A DNA stretch of 64,000 bases from Nymphaea colorata. Taxonomy: Eukaryota; Streptophyta; Magnoliopsida; Nymphaeales; Nymphaeaceae. Location of the stretch: NCBI RefSeq assembly GCF_008831285.2, contig NC_045140.1, positions 21,078,370 through 21,142,369 on the forward strand, read 5' to 3'. The notes under the pieces are model-generated. The model had not been told where the DNA came from and did no database searches. It was given only the letters and a program-made list of their open reading frames with translations. Made by a program: the position numbers and the translations under genes. Positions 34,619 to 43,936 of this stretch are shown here, piece after piece (the first letter of the stretch is position 1; each line of letters begins with the position of its first letter).

Positions 34619-37005
34619 AGATGATTCATCGTAAGGGATACAAAGTACAAAAGAAAACGTAGAGAGCAAGGGAGAAAACAGAGATAGCAGAATTTTCTCA
34701 TTTGATCAATGAATGAATATATATGAGTAAACTTTCCAAGACCTCTCTCTCTCTCTCTCCCCTTCTTTCCCGTTCCCCCAATGGCCTGCCATATCCGCCC
34801 AAACCCTAAACACAAGCTGTATATTATTGGGATTCGTATTATAACTACTAAAATTGGTTGTACAATTTATTCTTGCTTTACATCCTCACGGGCGGCCTGA
34901 TATTTTGGAATTCTCTATGCCAAAATCATCAATGTTCGGTAGGATGTGGATGTTTGCAAGTTTTTAATGTTAAACTGTTCTTTCTAAACACGTCAAAAGT
35001 TTAAACAAAATCTCGGTCAAACAACAAAGCAAAAGCATCCCTCCCTTTTCGTCTTTTAGCAATAATTTTAGTTTCTTTAATTCGTAGCAGGACATGTACA
35101 ATGAATATCAGATCATTTCAATGTCAAATTCACAGTTCCCACCACAGGAAATTGAACGCAAACTCTCAAGGTAATGAAACAACTACCCACTTTGGCTTTA
35201 AAATTCATAAATAACGAAGGCATCACCTCATCTGATACGTCGGACATCTTTGATTAAGGAAACAACATCCCAATTAAAAAAAACTTTACCTGAATCTTCA
35301 CATTTTGTTGAGGTTTGCAGAGAAAACGCATTATTGGGAAACCAAAAAAAAAAAAAAAAAAAGAGAAAGAAAAAGGAGTCGGGTCTCGCCTAAGCAAAAC
35401 ACAGAATACATGTTTTAAGTTAATTCCTCTGCTAAGTCACTTCTCTAAGTCTCTCTAGACGCTTCACAAAGCTAAAAAGAGAAATAGTCATTTAAAACCA
35501 TTTTTAAATACGATCATAATTATCTTATCTCATTTTTATCATTGACCTAAATGATTCACATCAAACATTGGTAGCTACCTGTTCATATATATAATGTTAC
35601 ACATGCACTGTGGTGAAAAATAAAACAAATAACAAGTTAAGCAATAACATGTGAAAGTCTCGAAAGTATGAACATGTGAAATCTTTTCAAAGATTTTAGT
35701 GGCCGAGGTTGAAAATTTTGAACATATAAATAGGGACATTCGATTTTACAAAATGGGCGAACTTGAAATGTTTAACATTAACATGTGAGTTTGTTTTTGT
35801 CAGTCTGGGCATATTTTCCACCCTTGAGTTTGGACTCGACCTTATGCCCGAAACCCGAGCCTGGCTCGATTAAGATAAAAAATATTTTTTTAAATATAAA
35901 ATATTTTTGTGAAAATAAAATATATTTTTAATAATAAAATATATATTATTAATCAAATAAAATTAATATTAAAAACTTATCGAACCGAATCATGCCCATC
36001 GGACCTACTCAGGCCGGACCCATACATCATGGAGCTGGCCCGAGCTAGTTTTCTCAGGCTCGGATGCCCACCTCTATAATGCTTCCTCCGGTTACTCATA
36101 TATCGAGTTGAGATTATAGTGTCAGTTTGGTACTTTGTCATAAAAGCGACCGTCTTTTAACATCATTTAACGAATCCAACGGGTATATGAGCAAATGCAA
36201 AACGGTACTGTAATGCATCTTTGACATTAGTAACACTTAAAAGCCTGTTATTGTGAGCAATACTTTTTTAAATTTTTTCACACACTATAATCCTGTTCAC
36301 GTTCGGCTTGCCTATAACGGTGCGCGTGGATGTCCGTAATTTTTTAATTTTAAACTGTTCTTTCAAAACACGTCAAATGTTTAAGCAAAGTCTTGGTCCA
36401 AACAACGACGCATCCCTACCTTTTCGTCTTTTAGCAATAATTTCATCTTATTTAATTCGTAGCAGGACGTGCACAATGAATTAGTTCAGACGATGCCCCC
36501 TCACACCATCATTTCAATGATAAATTCACGGTTCCCACTATAAGAAATCGAACCCAAACTGACAAGTTCTTCGGCTGTAAAATTCATAAATAAGGAACGC
36601 GTCACGCCATCTGATACTTAGGACATGAAACAATATTACGTGATTGGGTACGTAGACTTCTTGAAATTGATCAATGAATTATAAGTGGCAACTGGCAAAT
36701 TCCAAATTTAAAAACAAAAAGAAAAACTTTAGAAACGTCCACCTGAATCTTTCACGTTGAGGTTTGCGTATGATTGAGACCTCACAGCTTGCTTAGTTGC
36801 AATCAGGCAACAGCTAGCGAGACATGCGCGTAGAATACAAGATTACATTTCCACTAAGATCAAACATTCACAAATTTCTCTTATAACATTCCCATTTTAT
36901 TTGTTGACTGTTTGTTTGGAAGTAAACTAGAAAAGATTGTTCTAAAAGCAACCAACCCTGCTAAATCATCAATAACCATAAGCAAAATATGTATGAGCTT
37001 TTTGA
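34619..37005. repeat. Non-coding P450-flank block
   Basis: No gene is seen. Positions 34619-35770 match 6405-7700 without the MITE-like insert. Positions 36110-36760 match the relic-bearing blocks, with a decayed exon-1 end at about 36115-36170. The last 250 bases are B-type 3' flank. Confidence 0.65.
35815..36110. repeat. GC-ended, AT-rich dispersed repeat (copy 2)
   Basis: Core AATAATAAAATATATATTATT with GC-rich arms (CCCGAGCCTGGCTCG and GGCTCGGATGCCCACCTCTA). It is a copy of 18880-19190. Confidence 0.5.
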
Positions 37006-37515
37006 CTAATAGAGGTGAGGCGTTCAGGTGAACTTTGAGCGGAGCTGCTCTAGGCATGGTCACCCCTGATGCTTCGGTCATGTCAACTGACTCGGCCGTC
37101 AACCACTCAAAGCTTTGCTTTGCAGCAAGCGTGCCAAAGTTAAGTGAAGAACTTGCAAAGCCATCGTCCAGCCGGGGCACATCCTCCGCCCCATTCCGAA
37201 CGGCATAAGGGCAAAGTTCTGACCACCGAAGGCAATCTCTTTGTGGCTCGTCAAGAACCTTTCTGGCTTGAATTCTTCTGGGTCCGTCCACAACATCGGA
37301 TCTCGTTGTACCTTCCAGGTGTTAACAAACAGGGTGGTGTTGGCGGGTATGTGGTACCCACCAAGCTGGACGGGCTCGATGGACTGGTGCGGAACCAAGA
37401 GTGGCCCCGCTGGGTACAGGCGCATTGTCTCTTTTGCGATGGCTTGCATCCGTTGCTTGCGTCAGACAAGTGTCGGCCTCCTAGCTTTTTAATGAACTCG
37501 TCCATCAGGGACGTA
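37006..37515 (-). pseudogene. CYP82 exon-2 remnant fused to a type-2 exon-1 end
   Basis: From 37450 the minus strand reads MQAIAKETMRLYPAGPLLVP, PERF and FGMGRRMCPG of D type, up to LARLLQS. A 5-bp TTTGC duplication then shifts the frame. SFEWLTAESVDMTEASGVTM follows in the new frame as B-type sequence. A further deletion of about 11 bp removes the normal tail. At its 5' side (37510-37450), MDEFIKKLGGRHLSDA, the end of a type-2 exon 1, is joined straight to mid-exon 2, with the intron and I-helix deleted. It is non-functional. Confidence 0.85.
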
Positions 37516-37659
37516 CGATGAGCAGAGGATCCAATTTTGGTGCATATATATGACATTATTGAAACGTCATGTGATTCGGTTCGTAGTCTTGGAGTTGATT
37601 AATGAATTATAAGTGGGAAGGCCACATTATAAAAAACTTTACACGCCCACCTGAATGTC

Positions 37660-37854
37660 TCACTTTTTTTTTGTTGAGCTTTGGAAGGAAGACGCAAGAC
37701 AAGCAAATGAGAGAGAGAGAAGAGACGAGCTTGATATGTAAGACTTTCTTAGGTGAATAAGCCCATGACCATGGCTAGATCCTTTGAAAGAAATTTTTAG
37801 TGAAAGTTTCTTCTCAATTCGACTACTTCTGAGTGCAGATAATGAACTAGCCAT
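37660..37854 (-). other. Unrecognised ORF, recurrent block (copy 3)
   Basis: The frame begins MASSLSALRSSRIEKKLSLK, continues ISFKGSSHGHGLIHLRKSY and ends in SSSSLLSLSFACLASSFQSS. It is the third copy of the block also seen at 6064 and 30982. All three keep an ATG, though the encoding stretch is short enough for this to be chance in recent duplicates. Confidence 0.35.
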
Positions 37855-37984
37855 AATCTGGTAAGATGGATGTCAGTTACCATATTATTAAGTTGTTGCA
37901 AGTTGGATGATGAACCAACGGTATGGGGGCAAAAGGTTGAACTGGGCGAACTTGAAATGTTTTTAGAACATTAACATGTGAGTT

Positions 37985-38300
37985 TGTTTTTATCGTCCTG
38001 GCCATATTTTCCACCCAATATATTTTGGTAATAGGTAAAGTGCATCGGTTTGGTTAAGATAAAAAATATTTTTTAAATATAAAATATATTTTTAATAATA
38101 AAATATATATTCTTAATCAATTAAAATTAAAATTAAAAACTTATCGGACTGAATCGTGCCCGTTGAACTTACCCACCCGGGCCGACCTGATACATTATCG
38201 AGCTGGCCCGGCTGGTTTTTTGAAGCCGGAACCTGGGCCCGATGCGCACCTCTATTGCTTCCTCCTCTCATTCATATCTCCAGCTGGGCTAGGATGGGTC
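37985..38300. repeat. GC-ended, AT-rich dispersed repeat (copy 3)
   Basis: It contains AATAATAAAATATATATTCTT, then GCCCGGCTGG and GAACCTGGGCCCGATGCGCA. It shares both flanks with copy 1 over CTCCAGCTGGGCTAGGA, so the copies may have spread partly by segmental duplication. Confidence 0.5.
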
Positions 38301-38577
38301 ACAAGGGTTTTAGCCGGCACCCAAATTATGATTGATCCCCACAGCTTGCTTTGTTGAAAACAAGAAAAAGCGGCGAAACAAGTGCGCAGAATACAATATT
38401 ACATTTCCATTAAAGATGAAACACTCACAAATCTCCTACAACATTCTCATTTTATTACCACATTGTTTCTTTGCAAGTAATCTAGAAACTGAGAGTTGTT
38501 CTAAAAGCAACGGACCCTGCTAAATTATCATTAAGCATACAAAACTACAAAACAGCAAGCAATATATATGAGCAGTT

Positions 38578-38752
38578 CCACTAATACAGGTGGGGCGGGA
38601 GACAGGCCTCAGACGAACTTTGAGCGGTGCTGTCCGGGGCATGGTCAGTCCAAACCCTTCCGCCATGTCAACTGGCTCATCCGTGGGTGTCGACCTCTCG
38701 AAGCTCTGCACCAAGGGTGCCAATGCCTAGCAACGAACTTGCAAAGCCATCG
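38578..38752 (-). pseudogene. CYP82 exon-2 C-terminal relic
   Basis: The minus strand reads LVQSFERSTPTDEPVDMAEG, FGLTMPRTAPLKVRLRP and then, after a 1-bp loss, an altered tail in place of PRLPPHLY. The adjoining 3' flank (38330-38577) matches 19220-19478, tying this relic to the type-2 lineage. Upstream of it, the sequence changes to a type-1 relic block at about 38755. Confidence 0.75.
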
Positions 38753-38754
38753 TC

Positions 38755-40700
38755 CATTATGAATCTTATCAGAACATCAGCTTGAGATTTACCATTTTCT
38801 ACCTTATGGGGACAATTTAAACATAAACTGAAAACATTGAGATCCCGGTTTCGTCTAATGGAGCTTCGTGTCCGACTTCATGTTGAAGATTTTTCTAAAA
38901 ACTTCCAGTGTTAATGTACGCAGTCGTCTTAGTTTTTAACAGAAGTTATGTGTCATGAGGACCAAACAATCTTCTCGTTCTCAATTTAAATGAGGGAAAA
39001 TGTTGAAATCAAATAAAAGTATATTTTATCATCAAATAAAATAAACATCAGAATTTGTTGGCGAGAAAAATTTGAGCTGTTTTAAAAGCAAATAAATAGC
39101 GCCACCCTTTCTCTCTGAACCATTAAGAAAGACTTGGTTCGTTTTCTATTATATAGGTTATATGTATACTTTATATTGTTGTCAAATCTTTTAATTAAGT
39201 GTGACTTTGAAATTTTGGCTTCAAGTAATGATTGATATATAGCTATGAACTTAGCAACAGCCTAACAATTTTAGTGCACCATGTGCAAAATATAATGAGA
39301 AGAAAAGCCAAAAGAAGAAGAGCAACATATATACCATAACGGTGGCTTGAATTGTGGTGTCAGTTTAGTACTTTTCAGATAAGGGACCGTCTTTTAACAT
39401 CATTTCATGAATCCAACAATATATGAGCAAATGCAAAACGGTACTGTCTTGCATCTCTGACATTAGTAACACCCAAAGCCTGTTATTATGAGCATTACTT
39501 TTTTAAAGTTTTTCACACACGAATAGTTCACGTTGGGCTTGCCTATAATGGTGCCTGTGGATGTCCGTAATTTTTTAATGTTAAGCTGCTCTTTCTAAAC
39601 ACGTCAAATGTTTAAACAAAGCAACGACGCATACCTATCTTTTCGTCTTTTAGCAATAATTTTATCTTATTTAATTCGTAGCACGACGCGTACAATGAAT
39701 TAGATGAGACGATGCCCCCTCTCACTATCCTTTCTATAAGAAATCGAACCCAAAATGACAAGTTCTTCGGCTGTAAAATTCATAAATAAGGAACGCATCA
39801 CGCCATCTGATACGTAGGACATCTTTGATTAATGAAAAAATCGTGATTGGGTACGTAGACTTCTTGAAGTTGATCAATGAATTATAAGTGGCAACTGGCA
39901 ACTTCCCAATTTAAAAACAAAAAAAAAAAAACTTTAGAAACGGCCACCTGAATCTTTCACATCTTTGTTGAGGTTTGCTGGGATAACGCATGATGAAAAA
40001 AAATAGAGTGAAACGAGACAAAGAAAAAGGGTCGGGTCTCGCCTACGCAAAACACTGAATACATGTTTGAAGTTAATCCCTTTGGCAAATCACCTCTAAG
40101 TCTCTTTGCCAAATCACCTCTAAGCCTCTCCAAACACTCCACATTTTTGAAAAGGGAAGTGATCATTTTAAACCGTTTAAAAATACAATTATAATTATCT
40201 AACCATAACAATTTTAGAGAAAGGAACCTTCCACCAGAGAAGATTGAAATAAAGCGACCCAAAGGCAAAAGGCCCCCAGTAGGGGAGCAGCCTGATTTTT
40301 TTTTTCTTTCTTTTTTCTTTTGGTGGTGGTAGTCACTCCCATATGCCAGATTTCAGAAAAATAATTTGGGTTAGGTTATTTTGAGGAGATCAGATGACAA
40401 TGCTAACTTGAAAATATAGAAAACAAACTATTTTTTCCAGGAGCCCTTCAATGGAGGATAGGGACTTTTTAGAACCTTTTAACTTTGTATATTAATGCCC
40501 ACCATCTTATCTCATTGGTATCAACGAATAAAATGACTCACATCAAACTTTGGCATATTATGGTTTGGTGACTACCCGTTTTCATATATATAGAAGATTA
40601 ATATCTAAAATGTTACACATTGAAAAGTCTCGAAAGTATTGGCATGTGAACTTTTTTCAAAGATTTTAGGGGCCAATGTTGAAAATTATCAACATAGAAA
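38755..40700. repeat. Relic-bearing flank block and adjoining DNA
   Basis: Positions 38755-39960 copy the block seen at 640-1905 and 20985-22250. Positions 39960-40260 resemble 7215-7440, with a small tandem duplication of CTTTG(C/G)CAAATCACCTCTAAG at 40080-40125. The rest, to 40700, partly matches 7440-7690, plus an unmatched insert at about 40210-40500. No gene is seen. Confidence 0.6.
39335..39405 (-). pseudogene. CYP82 exon-1 3'-end relic (type 1)
   Basis: The minus strand reads LKDGPLSEKY then TDTTIQATVM with the ATG|GTATAT donor preserved. It is homologous to the relics at 1276, 8314 and 21584. Confidence 0.68.
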
Positions 40701-40701
40701 T

Positions 40702-41419
40702 TGTTGAACAATCAAGTTGCCTTTCTTGTTCCCATCCGTTGGGCATATAGTCGTTCAGCCTTGTGCGTGTTTTAGAAACTATCATAGTTTCGTTCCATTA
40801 CTAATTGTATTGCCTCCTGAAAGAGCCTTTCATGTTTGTTAGACATTTTAATGGAAGTTCTCATATAGCGTGTATTGTCTTTGGCCCAAGACAATGAAAA
40901 ATACAAAACGAGGTGTGGAGCCTTTGTCATGGATGTAGGTCTGAGAAGACCGAACCACGTTAAATCTTGTTTGTTTCTTGCTCTTCTTTCTTTGTACATG
41001 GTATTAGAGCAGGTGCCTTGATTCTGTGTTCACAGAATTCTAGAACTTCAATGTCAGCTCTGCTTCTAATAAAAATTGGACAACATCAAGGTATACTAGT
41101 GAGGAGTGGACGCCCTAAATTTCAGCTTCAATCGAGCACCAGGGGTGAATCGCGTGCAGGATCTGTCTCCCTATCGCATGCGGTTCTCTGTTCTTCACTT
41201 GCAGCTTCCTGTTTCACAGCAGATTCATGGCCGAAAATAGCTCGTTCACACCAAGCCAGTGGTCGGACTTTACAATGGAGAGAATAGTTGTTCAAGATCA
41301 GGTATCCAATACCAAAATCACTTCCACTCTCCTAGATGGAAGTAAAAGAAATTATTTATCTTGGTCTAGATCTATTACATTATATATCAGTGGTAGATCA
41401 AAGTTGGGTTACATTTAAA
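40702..41419 (+). mobile_element. 5' end of a third copia element (truncated fossil)
   Basis: A 297-bp LTR (40702-40998, TGTTGAAC...GTACA) is followed directly by TGGTATTAGAGC, the tRNA-Met primer site. A leader and the start of a gag frame come next (LDGSKRNYLSWSRS, ISGRSKLGYI), related to but distinct from gag of the element at 10016. Everything downstream is missing, and the fragment abuts the P450 pseudogene at 41505. Confidence 0.8.
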
Positions 41420-41504
41420 AAATCGGATATGGTAAGCAATTTTATATCCGATTGAGAAATTAGATATGATAAAAGGTATATATCTGAATCCAATCGTTCA
41501 CATC

Positions 41505-42374
41505 TCAGTTTGGTGCTTTTCTGACATGAGGCTGTCTTCTCCCTCTTTTAATGAGCACGTCCATGAAATCTCTCTCCGTGTCCCTTCTACCGGACTTTCT
41601 CCCACGCCGGTGCTCTGCAAGCCAAGCCGACGCAAATCCGTCCATCTTCTTTTTAACCCTCTTCATGGCTTTTAGGAGGCCACCAACATCTAGCCACTCC
41701 AGACATGGTATCGCGTCGCTGACCGTCAACACTCCCAAGAGATGGCAAAACTCACTTATCACTTTTCTAAACTCTTCTGCCTCACCATCATTTTCTTCAC
41801 CGTCCAAATCAAAGTACCGTTTTCCGGCGATCATCCTAAGCATGATGTTCATGCTCAAGTTGCTGAAACGCCGATTCATGTCCACCGGGTAACCGCCACC
41901 GCAGCTGCGGTATAAGGCCTCCACCAAGGAGCCCACCTCCTCGACTCGGATGTGCTTGAGCAGCTCGAGCCGCCTGTTTGATAGCAGCTCGATGGTGGCC
42001 ATCTTGCGGACTTCGCGCCAATAAGGTCCGTACGGGGGCGAGCGCGAGCATGACACAGCCATAGCCGAGGTATTTGGAGCTCTTGAATGGGGGACGACCG
42101 GCAAAGGCTTGGTCGTTTGTAGTGAAGCACTCCTTGGCTAGATCCATGCTGTTCACTACCAAAGCACGCATTTGACCTAGCCGAAGGGTGAACAAAGGGC
42201 CGTGCTTCTCTGAGAGAGCAGCCAATGTTCTATGGAGAGGTGTGGTTCCACTCAGCAGGCGAAGGTGGCCAAGCACTACCGGACTTGGTCGGTCGGCGTT
42301 TTGTTTCTCCCCTCCTCTTTGGCCAAAGATTGTAGACGAAGACGAGGGCAAGGAGGGCTGCCAAACTCTCTAAC
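41505..42374 (-). pseudogene. CYP82-like exon-1 pseudogene, twin of gene D
   Basis: The sequence is nearly that of exon 1 of gene D (DSMKLLESLAALLALVFVYN). The initiator ATG has become AGG. An 11-bp deletion removes part of PGGAWPVVGHL and shifts the frame. One extra G near 42036 shifts it again before YGPYWREVRK. One extra T near 41550 alters the end after DVLI. Homology stops at the QTD codons near 41505, where unrelated AT-rich DNA and the copia fragment follow. There is no exon 2. The promoter block upstream is almost intact. Confidence 0.9.
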
Positions 42375-43936
42375 AGTTTCATGGAATCCCTCGTCAAGAT
42401 GAGAGAATTTGCTGTCTTGGTGTGTGGTGCGATCGTGTATGTGTATGCATATGTTACAGATATGGTGTGTGTGGTGTCGGTTGACGACAAGAAAGCAACT
42501 TCGGTGAAATAGCGTATGTTTTTGAAAAAGTTGACTATATAATTGAAACTTTTTGCCTGAAAACGTCAAAAAAGTAAACTGTGAATCACTTTTGTTTTTT
42601 TCTCGTGACAAAAGAAAAAAAAAATTAGAATGACTGATTAAATGGTAAGCTTAGCACCTGGATTGCAATTAATTATAATTTAGCTGAAACTGCCGGTCAT
42701 AGCTCTTTAAAGTGGGAGCGGGTGATGGGGAAGAGTGAGTGAAATCAATTAACTGAATATATTTCACCATTATTTCTTTCATTCTCTCTTCAAAATGCTG
42801 AAGATTCACCGAGACTTTAATTTACCAAGTTCCTAATGACTCGTAGCATTCAGTTTCATAACCAAAGCTAAACCTAAGTTGGATATTCCATTGACGTCTG
42901 ATAAAGATCCACCTGTTCCCCACAAATGCAATGAGATTGACGTCTTGGCTTGGTCTTTGTCAAGGAACAGCGCGCCTTGTTTCAATCATCTTTTGTGAAG
43001 CATCGGACGGGCCCTATTTATTGATGGTCATGGTTCTTATTGACGAGTGAAAGGCGGAGATAAATTCTAGTAACGTTCCAGTCTAAACCGAAAGCTGTGG
43101 CGATATCAAACATACAAAGGAACAAAAATGTCCTTGTTTGGTTCAGAGTATTCAAACAACAAAAGGCTCCACCTATTCTATAGATAATAACCCGACGTCT
43201 CTTAGGTAAGAAAAGAAGTTTGCATAATCATACTGTCTCTTCTTGCCAATGGAATCAGTAAGCTTTTTATGCTTTGTTAGCGTGAAATCCTGCGGCTGAA
43301 GGCGTCCACTCTTTAAGAAAGTACACAAAGGTGGCTGTCTGTACACACCCTTTCACAAACATATTTGGGATGCAATAGTTTGCACCGGTATTCCTAAACA
43401 AATAGGAAAGTTAAATGTAAAAATCCCACTTATTCAGACAAGGAGTATGATAACAAAACTGAAGAATAGCAAATCCAGGAACTGTGGTGTTTCTAGCCTG
43501 TTTCAATTGAAATGACTTGACCAAGAGAAAAATTAGGAATAAGACCAACTCGGCCATCAAGTACTACATGGTGACAGGAATAGGAAAATAGACAAATCAG
43601 AGACAGTGTAATTAAGGCATATATATGATGTCTTTGATTATTGAAACGTCATGTGATTCGGTTCGTAGTCTTGAAGTTGATTAATGAATAATTATAAGTG
43701 GCAAGGCCACATTATAAAAAGCTTTACACGCCCAACTGAATGTCCCAGTTTTTGTTGGGCTTTGGAATGAAGAGAAAGACGAGCAAATGTGAGAGAGAGA
43801 GAAGAGACACGCTTGATATGTAAGACTTTCTCCATTTATTAGCTCATTGTTTATTTGGAAGTAAAACAGAAAGAATTGTTGCTAAATCATCATGAAGTAT
43901 ACACAAAACAGCAAGCAATACATATGAGCAGTTTCA
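42375..43936. repeat. Upstream block of the pseudogene and 3' flank of gene D
   Basis: Positions 42375-43570 are nearly the same as 47002-48180, the closest block pair in the window apart from the LTRs. Positions 43620-43830 are a copy of the 180-bp flank repeat. No gene is seen. Confidence 0.75.
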
